NCBI RefSeq assembly: GCF_900113865.1
Contig: NZ_FOQY01000012.1
Span: forward strand, 1-64,000
Origin: Streptosporangium canum
GTDB lineage: Bacteria > Actinomycetota > Actinomycetes > Streptosporangiales > Streptosporangiaceae
Direction: 5' to 3'
DNA length: 64,000 bases
The translations under genes and the position numbers were made by a program. Position 1 is the first letter of the stretch. The number at the start of each line of letters is the position of its first letter. Shown piece after piece: positions 1-9,628 of the stretch. The notes below the pieces were generated by a model, which made no database searches, had not been told where the DNA came from, and worked only from the letters and a program-made list of their open reading frames with translations.

Positions 1-2
1 AG

Positions 3-122
3 TGTTACGGCGGTTATGGCGAAGGGGAAACACCCGGTTACATTCCGAACCCGGAAGTTAAGCTCTTCAGCGCCGATGGTACTGCACCGGGGACGGTGTG
101 GGAGAGTAGGTCGCCGCCGGAC
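3..122 (+). rRNA. rrf: 5S ribosomal RNA
   Basis: This is the 5S rRNA of the large ribosomal subunit. The conserved core around the CCCGGTTACATTCCGAAC block, followed by CCGGAAGTTAAGC and GGGAGAGTAGG, is diagnostic. The 5' end (TGTTACGGCGG) pairs with the 3' end (CCGCCGGACA) to form helix I, which sets the approximate boundaries. It is presumably the last gene of an rRNA operon whose 23S gene lies left of the window. A strong terminator follows within 15 bases. Confidence 0.96.
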
Positions 123-134
123 AATCTTTTTAGG

Positions 135-160
135 AAAGGCCACCCTTCGGGGTGGCCTTT
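135..160 (+). terminator. Rho-independent terminator of the rRNA operon
   Basis: An 11-bp perfect stem (AAAGGCCACCC with GGGTGGCCTTT) closes a TTCG tetraloop and runs into a T-rich tail. This is the classic intrinsic terminator placed directly after the 5S gene. Confidence 0.93.
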
Positions 161-161
161 T

Positions 162-435
162 CTGCTTTCCGGACCCTTTTTGCCACTGCCGCCCCCTCCC
201 CCTGCACCCTGCCCCCTCCTCGGGCACTCTCAGCTCCCGGACCTGCTCTCTGGGCTCCCGCCTCCCGGACCTGCCCGTTGACCGGATCCGCCCTTGGGTC
301 GGTTCCAAACCCTTAGTGCGGCTCCGAGGAGGCCGACCCTCTTCCGGCAAGAGAACGCCTTGAAGAACTCCTTTCCGACCAACGCCTGTAATGCCTGTCC
401 GGCAAAAGCACGCCTCCCGACAGAACACTCTCAGA
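162..435. other. Gene-free spacer after the rRNA operon
   Basis: I see no convincing coding region, RNA or promoter here. The stretch is C-rich and carries short imperfect repeats of an AGAACGCC-like word that recurs in the hairpin just downstream. Confidence 0.5.
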
Positions 436-477
436 CAGAGAACGCCCTGACTCCCACGGGAGTCAGGGCGTTCTCTG
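436..477 (-). terminator. Hairpin terminator downstream of the phosphodiester glycosidase gene
   Basis: This is a perfect 20-bp inverted repeat with a 2-base centre, beginning 23 bases after the stop codon of the leftward gene. It has no T-run on either strand, as is usual for actinobacterial terminators. It probably ends that gene's transcript and may also block readthrough from the rRNA operon. Confidence 0.75.
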
Positions 478-499
478 CCGGAGCGGTGAAGATCGAGGA

Positions 500-1963
500 T
501 CAGGGCGTGATGAACAGACTGTCGCCCACGGTCCGCTCGCTGCCGTCGGAGGGCCGGTTGATCACCTTGTGGCCGACGACCATCGCGGTCGAGCCGCCAC
601 CGTCGAAGTTGATGGCCTGCTTGGCACCCAGCCAGCGCATCAGCTGAGCCGCCTCCACCATGGAGGCTCCCACGGAGACACCCGGGTTACGGCCGTCCAC
701 CGTCGCCAGGATCAGGCCCCCGGACCTCGTGACGCCGACCATCGTGCGCGGGTGGCGGCGGAGCATCATGACGACCGATGCGTGCCCGTCGGCCTTGGCG
801 CTGATCCGCACCCGGCCGTTCCTGACGAGCCCGACACCGCCGCCCATGATGTACGTCTCGGGGGTGAGCGGCACGGCTCGGTCCGTCCGCAGGTCGATGA
901 CCTTGGTGTCCAGCTTCATGACGGAGGTCTCCTGGGCGTGGTCCAGGAGCCAGGTCGCCATGACGCCGGTGCCGTGCAGCACGTAGGTGCCGCGTGAGAC
1001 GACGCCGCCGGCCGCACGGGCCTTGACGATCCTCCCCTGAGCGTCGACCACGATCTCGGCACCGCCGTCGGCTGCCGTCTTGGTGCCGAACTCCTCGGTG
1101 TAGAGTACGAGTTCGTCCGCGCCGGCGGCCCGGTTGACGCCCTTGATCTCGGTCTTCGCCCCGTCTGCGGGGATCGCGGTGATCACCGTCTTCAGCTCGG
1201 TGATCCGGACCTTGCGGCCGCTGATGACCAGGCCGCTGCGGCCCGCCACCGCCTCGCTGAGAAGCCTGCCGCCCACCACCGAGATGCCCATCGGGTCGCC
1301 CTGGAGCGCCTTGGGTGTGTGGATGTTGAAGAAACCGCCGTTGACGCCGGCGATGGCCTTGGTCAGCTTGGACATCGAAGTGGTGGTCTCGCGCTTGGCG
1401 ACGCTGGTCCCGACGCTGGTCTTGTAGGACCCTCGGAAGGCCCGAGGGTCCACCATCACCACGCGCATGTCCCAGGGGCCGGTGGTCTCCAGGCCGTCGT
1501 CACCGAGGTAGTCGGTCTTGGCCCGGATGTCGAACTCCTTGAGCTCCTTGACCACCTTGTCGGCCTTGGCGCGCTCCTTGAACGTCCACAGGCCGACGCG
1601 GACGAGGTAGCGCTCCACGGCCGGGGCGTCCGCGGCGGCGGGCTGCACGATCTTCTGCACGCTGGGGGTGAATCCCGCCGCCGTGACCTCCTCCGCCTTC
1701 GCCTGGGCGGTGGTCAGCTTGCCGTCGTCGTGCCCGTTGGGCATCAGCACCGTCACGGTCCACCCCTGGGTGGACGTGCCGTACATCACGCTGAAAAGAT
1801 CGACCCCGGGGGCCACGCTGCGCTGGTTCTTGATCGGTGCCCCGCTCTGGCCGAGCGGGAACGCCGAGGTGGGAAAGGTCGCGTTCGCCCGGTCGGCCTG
1901 TGCGGGAATCGCCGTGATGGTAAGTGCTATGGCTGAAAGCCCGACGATGATACGTCGCGACAT
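500..1963 (-). CDS. Secreted phosphodiester glycosidase (NAGPA-like) with SPOR-like domain
   Basis: Protein of 487 residues. The chosen ATG follows a GGGGAGAGAGAG ribosome site; in-frame upstream sequence does not look like protein. Residues 1-26 form a Sec signal peptide ending near AQA. Residues about 80-150 (the segment starting WTVTVLMPNG) resemble a SPOR-type repeat region. Residues about 170-487 match the phosphodiester glycosidase family (PF09992): an NGGFFN block, a VGVTRSGGLILATVDGR block, and a NFDGGGSTAMV block near the end are all visible. Members hydrolyse sugar phosphodiesters; the true substrate here is unknown and could be a cell-wall glycopolymer. The gene stands alone, transcribed leftward, with a hairpin after its stop. 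Confidence 0.85.
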   Translation of the reverse strand: MSRRIIVGLSAIALTITAIPAQADRANATFPTSAFPLGQSGAPIKNQRSVAPGVDLFSVMYGTSTQGWTVTVLMPNGHDDGKLTTAQAKAEEVTAAGFTPSVQKIVQPAAADAPAVERYLVRVGLWTFKERAKADKVVKELKEFDIRAKTDYLGDDGLETTGPWDMRVVMVDPRAFRGSYKTSVGTSVAKRETTTSMSKLTKAIAGVNGGFFNIHTPKALQGDPMGISVVGGRLLSEAVAGRSGLVISGRKVRITELKTVITAIPADGAKTEIKGVNRAAGADELVLYTEEFGTKTAADGGAEIVVDAQGRIVKARAAGGVVSRGTYVLHGTGVMATWLLDHAQETSVMKLDTKVIDLRTDRAVPLTPETYIMGGGVGLVRNGRVRISAKADGHASVVMMLRRHPRTMVGVTRSGGLILATVDGRNPGVSVGASMVEAAQLMRWLGAKQAINFDGGGSTAMVVGHKVINRPSDGSERTVGDSLFITP

Positions 1964-2258
1964 GTATGTCTCTCTCTCCCCGTTGGTGACCATACTTCGG
2001 TGCACCATCGTGCCGAGATCTTCCTGCCGAGGGGAGCGAAACACGCCAAACATCCCAAGAAAGTGTTGTCGCCCGGACGCCGTCATATGCGGAACGACGG
2101 AATTCGAGTAGCCCGGAACTGCCTCCATCGGGTCAACCGTGCTGGTCAATACGGATTAGTCAGCATCGTTTCCCTGCGGTGCCGCCCAGGTGGCGCTACG
2201 GTTCATTAGGCCGCATTCCCGCAGTTCAAGCGGCACATCTTTCCGAGAGGCAGCCGTC
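1964..2258. promoter_or_regulatory. Divergent intergenic region with promoters for both flanking genes
   Basis: This 295-bp spacer separates two divergently transcribed genes, so it must hold both promoters. On the minus strand two TTGACC hexamers occur 13 bases apart, around positions 2134-2154, and could be -35 elements or a repeated operator. I cannot assign -10 boxes securely. Confidence 0.35.
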
Positions 2259-2408
2259 ATGGGGCTGAACATTCTCATTGTGATCATCGCAAGCGTGGTG
2301 CTCGGGTTCATCCTTGGCGTGATCATGGTGCGACCGCGCCGCTGGGATCTCTACGTCTGCGCGGACGACACCGCTCACGTCGACCTCCCGTCCGATCGAG
2401 ACGGGTAG
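2259..2408 (+). CDS. Small single-pass membrane protein, 49 residues
   Basis: The ATG is preceded by GAGAGG at a good distance. The product begins MGLNILIVIIASVVLGF and is strongly hydrophobic over about residues 3-25, followed by an RPRRWD positive-inside segment and an acidic C-terminal tail. It is therefore probably a single-span membrane peptide with a short cytoplasmic tail. I do not recognise a family. A hairpin lies just after the stop. It could be a membrane-stress or regulatory peptide, but nothing in the sequence shows that. Confidence 0.6.
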   Translation: MGLNILIVIIASVVLGFILGVIMVRPRRWDLYVCADDTAHVDLPSDRDG

Positions 2409-2425
2409 GCGGGCGCACTCAGACG

Positions 2426-2467
2426 GGCGCAAGCCGTACGGAATCTGGGTCCGGTACGGCTTGCGCC
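2426..2467. terminator. Bidirectional hairpin between convergent genes (repeated palindrome)
   Basis: A 14-bp perfect stem, GGCGCAAGCCGTAC with GTACGGCTTGCGCC, lies between the convergent membrane-peptide and cupin genes. The same stem sequence recurs at 12227-12275, so it belongs to a dispersed palindrome family. Confidence 0.75.
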
Positions 2468-2477
2468 GCAACTCTCG

Positions 2478-2873
2478 TCAGGACATGCAGTGATACACCT
2501 TGCGCAGGGTCTCGTGGACGATCCAGGTGGTCCTGGTGCCCTCGGCGAGCAGGCAGACCGATCCCGGGACGAGTTCGACGGTGGCGCCGCCGTCGACCTC
2601 CACGGTGGCCCGGCCGGACAGGACCACGAAGATCTCGTCGGATTCGACGTCGATCACCGTGCCCGGCGTGATCTCCCAGATGCCCCGGCTCTGCGAGCCG
2701 TCTGGGGAGGACCAGAGCTCGGCCGAGGAGATCTGCGGCGAGCCGGCGAGGATCTGGGCGGGGTCCAGCTCGTCGGGTGACAGCCGTACGTCGCCGGTGG
2801 GGACGGCGAAGATCCCGGCGGCGGTGACCATGCGGGCCAGATCGGCGGTCTCGGGGACGAGGATGTCGGGCAT
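2478..2873 (-). CDS. Cupin domain protein (DUF861/EutQ-like)
   Basis: Protein of 131 residues forming a single small beta-barrel. The segment GIWEITPGTVIDVESDEIFVV is followed by SGRATVEVDG and ends with a LVPGSVCLLAEG turn, the layout of the Cupin_3 (DUF861) family found in (S)-ureidoglycine aminohydrolase-like and ethanolamine-utilisation proteins. It starts 9 bases after the stop of the PucR-family regulator gene, so the two form an operon. PucR regulators typically control purine or amine catabolism, so an enzymatic or ligand-sensing role in such a pathway is likely. The specific substrate cannot be read from sequence. Confidence 0.75.
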   Translation of the reverse strand: MPDILVPETADLARMVTAAGIFAVPTGDVRLSPDELDPAQILAGSPQISSAELWSSPDGSQSRGIWEITPGTVIDVESDEIFVVLSGRATVEVDGGATVELVPGSVCLLAEGTRTTWIVHETLRKVYHCMS

Positions 2874-2882
2874 GGGGGCCTT

Positions 2883-4508
2883 TCAGGTGCGGGGGTTGTC
2901 TCTCCGGAAGGACTCCAGCGCCAGGAGGGCGACGTGGAGGGAGAGGCAGGACTCGACATCGTCCAGGTCGGTGTCGAGGATGCGTTCCAGCCTGCGGAGC
3001 CGGTCGTAGAAGGCCGGCCGCGACAGGTGGGCCTTCTGGGCGGCCACCGCCTTGTTGCGGCCGGAGTCCAGGTAGACCCGGAGGATCCTGGTCAGGTCGC
3101 CGCCGCGCTGGGCGTCGTGGGCCAGCAGGGGGCCGAGCTCGCGTTCGGCGAAGGTCTGCAGGCGGGCGTCGTCTCTCAGCAGGTGGAGCAGGCCGCGCAG
3201 GCGCAGGTCGGGAAGGCGGTAGAAGGCCCGGCCGTCGGGCTGCCTGACGGCCACGTCCGCGACTTGCTCGGCCTCCAGGAAGCTCCGCCGTACGTCACGC
3301 AGGGATTCGACCACCGATCCGGCGGCGAGGACGAACGGGGTGGCGAAGGCCCCCCGCAGGCGGTCGGCGAGCGCGGTCAGCGCGGGTTCGGCGAAGGTGC
3401 GCGGGGGCAGCGGCAGCAGGACGCCGACGCGGCTCTGGTCCAGGGCGCCGACCAGGGCGGGGAGGCGGGCGTCGCGGCAGGCGGCGGCGGCCGCGTCGGC
3501 CAGCTCGCCGAGCCTGGCGAGCTGCTCCTGGCCGTCCAGCAGGTTCTCCGGCTGCTCGGCCACGCGGAGCACCACGCTGATCAGCTTGCGGCCGGTCAGC
3601 GGCACCCCGACCGCCCGGGCGCGGGCCGCGGCCTCCTCGGGGTCGGCGTAGGCGTGGGTCAGGATGCCGGTGATGATGGTGCCGTGGGCCTGGCGTTCCA
3701 GTGACTCCTGGTGGCGCTCCAGCAGGCGGCCGAGGGCGAGGGTGGTCGCGGCGCGTTCGGCGAGCACGATGTCGCGTGGGCCGGGTGCGCCGTCGCAGAG
3801 CAGGATCAACCTGCCCCAGTCCTGGCCTCGCGCGCCGACCATGGTGACCAGCCAGCCGGAGGCCGAGTCGTAGGCGGTCCGCTCCTCCGGCGCCACGGCG
3901 CGGGAGCGGGTCTCCCAGCTCGCCAGCAGCGTCCCGGTGTCGCGGCCGGCCGTCTCGCAGGCCAGCACCTGGTGGGCGAGGTTCTCCAGCAGCACCGGTC
4001 GCCCCGACAGCCTCGCGACCTGGCTGAGCACTTCGGCGGGGGAGGCGCCCTCGACCGACAGTTCGGTGAAGACCTCGTGGAGTTGCTCGGAGGCGCGCAG
4101 CTCCTCCAGCTGGATGTCGATGATCCTGGCGTGCACCGACTCGGTGATCTGCACGAAGGGGGTCTCGCGGGCCAGCGTGATCAGCGGGAGGCCGTGCTCC
4201 TCGGCGGCGTTGATCACGCATCGGGGCAGCTCCCTGATGAACTTGCGGCCCAGCTCCACGATCAGCCCGGACGCGCCCACGGCGGCCAGCTCCGTGACGT
4301 AGTCGGCCAGCTTCTCGGGGGCGTCGGGGAGCGCGATGCCGGTGGTGAGCACCAGCTCTCCACCGCGCAGCAGGTGGGCGATGTCGGTGACCTCGCCGAC
4401 GTGGACCCAGCGCACCCGGGTGTCCAGCCGGTCGGCTCCCGCGACGACTCGGGGGTTGCCTCGGCGGACGGTGTCCAGGGCGAGGACGTCGGCGATGGTA
4501 GGGAGCAC
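2883..4508 (-). CDS. PucR-family transcriptional regulator
   Basis: Protein of 541 residues if translation starts at the GTG giving VLPTIADVLALDTV, which is where PucR family homology begins; the reading frame stays open upstream but is not protein-like. Order of domains: N-terminal PucR ligand domain (about residues 5-130, with GGELVLTTG), a central GGDEF-like region (about 300-420), and a C-terminal helix-turn-helix (about 480-535, with KAHLSRPAFYDRLRRLE). These regulators activate or repress purine, polyamine or amino-acid catabolic operons. The gene precedes the cupin gene in one operon. No clear ribosome site precedes the GTG, so a leaderless or weakly initiated message is possible. Confidence 0.85.
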   Translation of the reverse strand: MLPTIADVLALDTVRRGNPRVVAGADRLDTRVRWVHVGEVTDIAHLLRGGELVLTTGIALPDAPEKLADYVTELAAVGASGLIVELGRKFIRELPRCVINAAEEHGLPLITLARETPFVQITESVHARIIDIQLEELRASEQLHEVFTELSVEGASPAEVLSQVARLSGRPVLLENLAHQVLACETAGRDTGTLLASWETRSRAVAPEERTAYDSASGWLVTMVGARGQDWGRLILLCDGAPGPRDIVLAERAATTLALGRLLERHQESLERQAHGTIITGILTHAYADPEEAAARARAVGVPLTGRKLISVVLRVAEQPENLLDGQEQLARLGELADAAAAACRDARLPALVGALDQSRVGVLLPLPPRTFAEPALTALADRLRGAFATPFVLAAGSVVESLRDVRRSFLEAEQVADVAVRQPDGRAFYRLPDLRLRGLLHLLRDDARLQTFAERELGPLLAHDAQRGGDLTRILRVYLDSGRNKAVAAQKAHLSRPAFYDRLRRLERILDTDLDDVESCLSLHVALLALESFRRDNPRT

Positions 4509-4677
4509 ACACTGAGAGTATCCGATCAGACTGTAAGTGTGAACGGTGGTCGCTTTACACTTTGTCCTATCGGTCCGGCGTCTGCCGTCTTTGCTGACGG
4601 CGATTCTCCCTTTCCGTCTCTGATTAACACCATCAAAGCTGGTATGGCAGTGTTGAGATAAGGGGAGGGAGGAGGGG

Positions 4678-4947
4678 ATGAGGATGCCCCGTCCGGTTAC
4701 CAAGGGTCTGGTCCTCGCAGCCGTCTCAGCGATCTGTTCCGGCTTCTCCGGACCTCTGGCCAAGTCGCTCATCGACGCGGGACCGCCGCCCCTGCAGGCG
4801 ATGTGGACGAGACTCGCCGGGACGGCGCTCGTGCTGAACTCCGCCGAGGCCGTTCCCGTGCCGCGCTTGACTTCGCCGGTGCCGTTCCCGCGCCGTTCCG
4901 GGCCCACCCGCATCGGTGCAGGTCATGTCCTGCCTCCGTTGACTTAG
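4678..4947 (+). pseudogene. Truncated EamA/DMT-family transporter relic
   Basis: The frame opens at an ATG after a strong GGGAGGGAGGAGG ribosome site. It reads as the first transmembrane helices of an EamA/DMT permease (VTKGLVLAAVSAICSGFSGP, then LAKSLIDAG and LQAMWTRLAGTALVL). After about residue 52 the homology stops, the sequence becomes proline/arginine rich with no membrane segments, and the frame ends at 89 residues. A working EamA protein has about 280-300 residues and ten helices. The gene was therefore cut by a deletion that joined its 5' end to the upstream region of the histidine kinase gene. Confidence 0.7.
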
Positions 4948-4981
4948 GATTACTTGACCTTTTCATGGCCGAGAGGCACGG

Positions 4982-7900
4982 GTGAAAATGATTGAGACTT
5001 CTGGCGCGGCGGGGCGGGGTTCCGCGGCGACCGCATCCGGTGTGGAGGAACTGGATCTCCGTCAGCTTCTGGCCGGGCTCACGGCCGTGCGTGACGGCGA
5101 CTTCGGCACGCGCCTGCCCGACGACGGCGACGGGCTGCTCAAGGAGATCGCCACCGTGTTCAACGGCATGGTGGACCAGCTCTCCCTGTTCACCTCCGAG
5201 GTGACGCGGGTGGCCCGTGAGGTGGGCACCGAGGGGCAGCTGGGCGGCCAGGCGGACGTGCCCGGCGTCTCCGGCACGTGGAAGGACCTGACGGACTCGG
5301 TCAACGCCATGGCGGGCAACCTCACCGACCAGGTCCGCGACATCGCCCAGGTCGCGACCGCGGTGGCGACCGGCGACCTGTCGCAGAAGATCACCGTGGA
5401 CGTCCGTGGTGAGATCCTGGAGCTGAAGAACACCCTCAACACGATGGTCGACCAGCTGTCGTCCTTCGCCGACGAGGTGACGCGGGTGGCCCGTGAGGTG
5501 GGCACCGACGGCCGGCTGGGCGGCCAGGCCGAGGTGACCGGGGTCGCCGGCACCTGGCGCGACCTCACCGACTCGGTGAACTTCATGGCGGGCAACCTCA
5601 CCGACCAGGTCCGCAGCATCGCGCAGGTCACCACGGCGGTGGCCAAGGGCGACCTGTCGCAGAAGATCACCGTGGACGCGCGCGGGGAGATCCTGGAGCT
5701 GAAGAACACCATCAACACGATGGTGGACCAGCTGTCGTCCTTCGCCGACGAGGTCACCCGGGTGGCCCGTGAGGTGGGCACCGACGGCCGGCTGGGCGGC
5801 CAGGCCGACGTCAAGGGCGTCTCCGGCACCTGGCGCGACCTCACCGACTCGGTGAACTACATGGCGGGCAACCTCACCGACCAGGTACGGAACATCTCGC
5901 AGGTGGCCACGGCGGTCGCCCGCGGCGACCTGTCGCAGAAGATCACAGTCTCGGCCCGCGGGGAGATCCTGGAGCTGAAGAACACCCTCAACACGATGGT
6001 CGACCAGCTGTCGTCCTTCGCCGACGAGGTCACCCGGGTGGCCCGTGAGGTGGGCACCGACGGCCGGCTGGGCGGCCAGGCCGACGTCAAGGGCGTCTCC
6101 GGCACCTGGAAGGCGCTCACCGAGTCGGTGAACGTGATGGCCGACAACCTCACGGCGCAGGTCCGCAGCATCGCGCAGGTCACCACGGCGGTGGCCAAGG
6201 GCGACCTGTCGCAGAAGATCAGAGTGGACGCGCGCGGGGAGATCATGGAGCTGAAGGAGACCATCAACACGATGGTCGACCAGCTCTCGGCCTTCGCCGA
6301 CGAGGTCACCCGGGTCGCCCGTGAGGTCGGCACCGAGGGCAACCTCGGCGGCCAGGCCACCGTCCGCGGGGTGTCCGGCACGTGGAAGGACCTCACCGAC
6401 AACGTCAACTCGATGGCCAACAACCTGACCAGCCAGGTGCGTTCCATCGCGCAGGTCACCACCGCGGTGGCCAAGGGCGACCTGTCGCAGAAGATCACTG
6501 TCGAGGCCAAGGGCGAGGTCGCCGCGCTCGCGCAGACCATCAACACCATGGTCGACACGCTGAGCGCGTTCGCCGACGAGGTCACCCGGGTCGCCCGCGA
6601 GGTCGGCACCGAGGGCCAGCTGGGCGGTCAGGCCCGCGTGCCCAACGTGGCCGGCACGTGGAAGGACCTCACCGACAACGTCAACTCGATGGCCAACAAC
6701 CTGACCAACCAGGTCCGCAACATCGCGCAGGTCACCACCGCGGTCGCCCAGGGCGACCTGACCAAGAAGATCGACGTGGACGCCCGTGGTGAGATCCTGG
6801 AGCTGAAGACCACCATCAACACGATGGTCGACCAGCTGTCGTCCTTCGCCGCCGAGGTCACCCGGGTCGCCCGCGAGGTGGGCAGCGAGGGGCGGCTGGG
6901 CGGCCAGGCCGAGGTCGAGGGGGTCTCCGGGACCTGGAAGCGGCTGACGGAGAACGTCAACGAGCTGGCCGGCAACCTGACGCGCCAGGTGCGTGCGATC
7001 GCCGAGGTGACCAGCGCCGTGACCTCGGGCGACCTCACCCGGTCGATCACCGTCGACGCCTCCGGCGAGGTCGCCGAGCTCAAGGACAACATCAACTCCA
7101 TGGTGCAGTCCCTGCGTGAGACCACCCTGGCCAACCAGGAGCAGGACTGGCTCAAGTCCAACCTGGCCCGCATCTCCGGCCTGATGCAGGGGCACCGCGA
7201 CCTCGCCGTCGTGGCCGAGCTGGTGATGAACGAGCTGGCCCCGCTGGTCTCGGCCCAGTACGGAACGTTCCTGCTCGCGGAGGAGATCTCGGACGGCGCG
7301 GAGCTGCGGGTGGTCGGCGGCTACGGCCACCGGGAGACCGGCCGGTGCTACGGATTCGGCGACTCGCTCGTGGGGCAGGCCGCGCTGGCCAAGCGCCCCA
7401 TCCTGGTCGAGGACATCGCCGCCGGATACCTCACCATCTCCTCCAGCCTGGGGGCGGCCGGTCCGGTCAATCTCATCGTGCTGCCGATCATCGTCGAGGA
7501 CCAGGTGCTCGGCGTGATCGAGCTGGCCAGCCTCAACCGCTTCACCCAGGTGCACCGGGCCTTCCTGGAGCAACTGGTGGAGACCATCGGCGTCAACGTC
7601 AACACGATCGTCGCCAACGCCCGGACCGACTCCCTCCTCACGGAGTCGCAGCGGCTCGCGATCGAGCTGCAGGTCGGTCAGGAGGAGCTGCAGCGCTCCA
7701 ACGCCGAGCTTGAGGAGAAGGCGGAGCTGCTGGCACGGCAGAACCGCGACATCGAGACGAAGAACAGCGAGATCGAGCAGGCACGGCAGGAGCTGGAGGA
7801 CCGGGCCAAGCAGCTCGCGCTGGCCTCCAAGTACAAGAGCGAGTTCCTGGCCAACATGAGCCACGAGCTGCGCACCCCGCTCAACTCGCTGCTGATCCTC

Positions 7901-9496
7901 GCCCAGCTGCTGGCCCAGAACCCGGCCCGCAACCTCACCGCCAAGCAGGTGGAGTACGCCAACGTCATCCACTCGGCCGGCACCGACCTGCTCCAGCTGA
8001 TCAACGACATCCTCGATCTGTCCAAGATCGAGGCGGGCAAGATGAACATCAGCCTTGAGTCCCTGCCCCTGCGGCAGCTCCTCGACTACGTCGAGGCGAC
8101 CTTCCGCCCGCTGACCACGGAGAAGGGGCTGCGCTTCGACGTCACCGTGGCCCCCGACGTCCCCGGCGAACTGCTCATGGACGAGCAGCGGCTACGCCAG
8201 GTGCTGCGGAACCTGCTGTCCAACGCGGTGAAGTTCACCGAGACGGGTTCGGTCCAGCTCCGCATCGAGCGGGCCGGGAAGATGGACCTGCTGGGGATTC
8301 CCGGGCAGGAGACCCTCGCCTTCCACGTCGTGGACACCGGCATCGGCATCGCCAAGGAGAACCTCTCCCAGATCTTCGACGCCTTCCAGCAGGCCGACGG
8401 CACCACCAGCCGCAAGTACGGCGGCACCGGGCTGGGCCTGTCCATCAGCCGGGAGATAGCCGCGCTGTTCAACGGTGAGATCCGGGCGGTCAGCGCTCTG
8501 GGCGAGGGCAGCACCTTCAGCCTCTGCCTGCCGATCGCGGGCGTCACCCCGAGCGCCGCGGTCACGGCGGACGTCGGCTCCGGAGCCGGCGGATCCGCCG
8601 TGCCCGCCTCCGTGCGGCCGGCCGGCACGGCGGCCGAGCGGGCCGGCAGGGAGGGCCGTCGCCTGCTCGTCGTGGAGTCGCGGCCCAACGGGCTGCTCTC
8701 CCAGCTCGCCGAGAGCGTCGTCGCCGACCTGACCGGGACGCACGGGCCGGTCTGGGTCTCCACCGCCAACGATCCGGTGACCGCCCTGGAGAGCCTGAAC
8801 AGGGACGACTACCACTGCGTCGTGCTCGATCTGGGCATGGGGCATGACGGGGCGGCTGAGTTCCTCCGCGGGTTCGACGACGATCCGGTCCTGCGCGAGC
8901 TCCCCGTTCTCGCCCATCACACCCGTACGCTCACCCGGCCGCAGGAGAACCTGCTCAAGGGCCGCTCCAACACCCAGCCCCTGGAACTCCTGCCCAGCCT
9001 CGACGAGCTGCGCGAACGCATCACCCTGCACCTGTCGGCCCAGGAGCCCGGCCACGTGCTGCCGCTGGTCCAGCCCAGTCCCGACGAACGGCCACAGGCG
9101 CTGAACGAGGCCGACACCATGCTGGTGAACCGCAAGGTCCTGGTGGTCGACGACGACGTCCGCAACGTGTTCGCGCTGACCAACATCCTCGAACTCCACG
9201 GCATGCAGGTGCTCTACGCGGAGAACGGCCGCAAGGGCATCGAGGTGCTGTCACGCAACGAGGACGTCGACCTGGTCCTGATGGACATCATGATGCCGGA
9301 GATGGACGGCTACGCCGCCACCGCCGCCATCCGCAAGATGCCGCGCTTCACCAACCTGCCGATCATCGCGGTGACCGCCAAGGCCATGCAGGGCGACCGT
9401 GACAAGACCCTGGCCGCGGGAGCCAGTGACTACGTCACCAAACCGGTCGACGCGCAGGAGCTGCTCTCCCGCATCCAGCAGTGGATGGGACTGTGA
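4982..9496 (+). CDS. Soluble hybrid sensor histidine kinase with multiple HAMP repeats (OsaA-like)
   Basis: Protein of 1504 residues, started at GTG after GAGAGG; an ATG two codons later is an alternative. It has no signal peptide or membrane helix. Residues about 20-70 are a first HAMP; about 70-715 are seven tandem 92-residue units, each with two HAMP-like halves. A GAF domain (about 735-880), a coiled coil (about 885-945), HisKA with phospho-acceptor His961 in NMSHELRTP, and HATPase_c (about 1075-1190, DTGIGI and GGTGLGL boxes) follow. A divergent receiver (about 1225-1345) precedes a canonical receiver with phospho-Asp1435 ([11 protein letters not shown]) and Lys in TKP. The layout resembles the osmoadaptation kinase OsaA of Streptomyces and fungal group III kinases. 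No partner response regulator is adjacent. Confidence 0.9.
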   Translation: MKMIETSGAAGRGSAATASGVEELDLRQLLAGLTAVRDGDFGTRLPDDGDGLLKEIATVFNGMVDQLSLFTSEVTRVAREVGTEGQLGGQADVPGVSGTWKDLTDSVNAMAGNLTDQVRDIAQVATAVATGDLSQKITVDVRGEILELKNTLNTMVDQLSSFADEVTRVAREVGTDGRLGGQAEVTGVAGTWRDLTDSVNFMAGNLTDQVRSIAQVTTAVAKGDLSQKITVDARGEILELKNTINTMVDQLSSFADEVTRVAREVGTDGRLGGQADVKGVSGTWRDLTDSVNYMAGNLTDQVRNISQVATAVARGDLSQKITVSARGEILELKNTLNTMVDQLSSFADEVTRVAREVGTDGRLGGQADVKGVSGTWKALTESVNVMADNLTAQVRSIAQVTTAVAKGDLSQKIRVDARGEIMELKETINTMVDQLSAFADEVTRVAREVGTEGNLGGQATVRGVSGTWKDLTDNVNSMANNLTSQVRSIAQVTTAVAKGDLSQKITVEAKGEVAALAQTINTMVDTLSAFADEVTRVAREVGTEGQLGGQARVPNVAGTWKDLTDNVNSMANNLTNQVRNIAQVTTAVAQGDLTKKIDVDARGEILELKTTINTMVDQLSSFAAEVTRVAREVGSEGRLGGQAEVEGVSGTWKRLTENVNELAGNLTRQVRAIAEVTSAVTSGDLTRSITVDASGEVAELKDNINSMVQSLRETTLANQEQDWLKSNLARISGLMQGHRDLAVVAELVMNELAPLVSAQYGTFLLAEEISDGAELRVVGGYGHRETGRCYGFGDSLVGQAALAKRPILVEDIAAGYLTISSSLGAAGPVNLIVLPIIVEDQVLGVIELASLNRFTQVHRAFLEQLVETIGVNVNTIVANARTDSLLTESQRLAIELQVGQEELQRSNAELEEKAELLARQNRDIETKNSEIEQARQELEDRAKQLALASKYKSEFLANMSHELRTPLNSLLILAQLLAQNPARNLTAKQVEYANVIHSAGTDLLQLINDILDLSKIEAGKMNISLESLPLRQLLDYVEATFRPLTTEKGLRFDVTVAPDVPGELLMDEQRLRQVLRNLLSNAVKFTETGSVQLRIERAGKMDLLGIPGQETLAFHVVDTGIGIAKENLSQIFDAFQQADGTTSRKYGGTGLGLSISREIAALFNGEIRAVSALGEGSTFSLCLPIAGVTPSAAVTADVGSGAGGSAVPASVRPAGTAAERAGREGRRLLVVESRPNGLLSQLAESVVADLTGTHGPVWVSTANDPVTALESLNRDDYHCVVLDLGMGHDGAAEFLRGFDDDPVLRELPVLAHHTRTLTRPQENLLKGRSNTQPLELLPSLDELRERITLHLSAQEPGHVLPLVQPSPDERPQALNEADTMLVNRKVLVVDDDVRNVFALTNILELHGMQVLYAENGRKGIEVLSRNEDVDLVLMDIMMPEMDGYAATAAIRKMPRFTNLPIIAVTAKAMQGDRDKTLAAGASDYVTKPVDAQELLSRIQQWMGL
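5198..7129 (+). repeat. Seven tandem 276-bp coding repeats (HAMP units)
   Basis: The word GAGGTGACGCGGGTGG recurs at 5198 and 5474, exactly 276 bases apart, and seven units follow in phase. Each encodes VTRVAREVG...LGGQ and, half a unit later, GDLSQKI followed by a GEI/GEV helix. Units 2-4 are almost identical over long stretches at the DNA level, which suggests gene conversion or recent duplication. Confidence 0.9.
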
Positions 9497-9535
9497 ACCG
9501 ACCCCGCCGCGCGTGAACGGGCGTCCGGCGGCCGT

Positions 9536-9594
9536 CCCGCCGTCCCGCCGGGCGGGACGGCGGGCGGTCCCGGACATCCTTCCCGCCGGGAAGG
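9536..9594. terminator. Convergent terminator region (two hairpins)
   Basis: The first palindrome pairs CCCGCCGTCCCGCC with GGCGGGACGGCGGG. A second, CCTTCCCG with CGGGAAGG, follows at 9578-9594. They lie between the rightward kinase gene and the leftward TetR gene and probably terminate both. Confidence 0.7.
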
Positions 9595-9628
9595 AGGACG
9601 GGGCCGTGCCGGTGTCCTCATCTGGGGC

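Noticed and set aside
5198-7129. Regular spacing that could suggest a CRISPR array
   Set aside because: The period is 276 bp, the units are in frame and encode HAMP domains; there are no short palindromic repeats with unique spacers and no cas genes.
4769-7972. A 1067-codon open frame antisense to the histidine kinase
   Set aside because: It mirrors the HAMP repeats codon for codon, has biased composition (His, Gly, Leu, Asp) and no domain. Long antisense frames are expected in GC-rich repeats.
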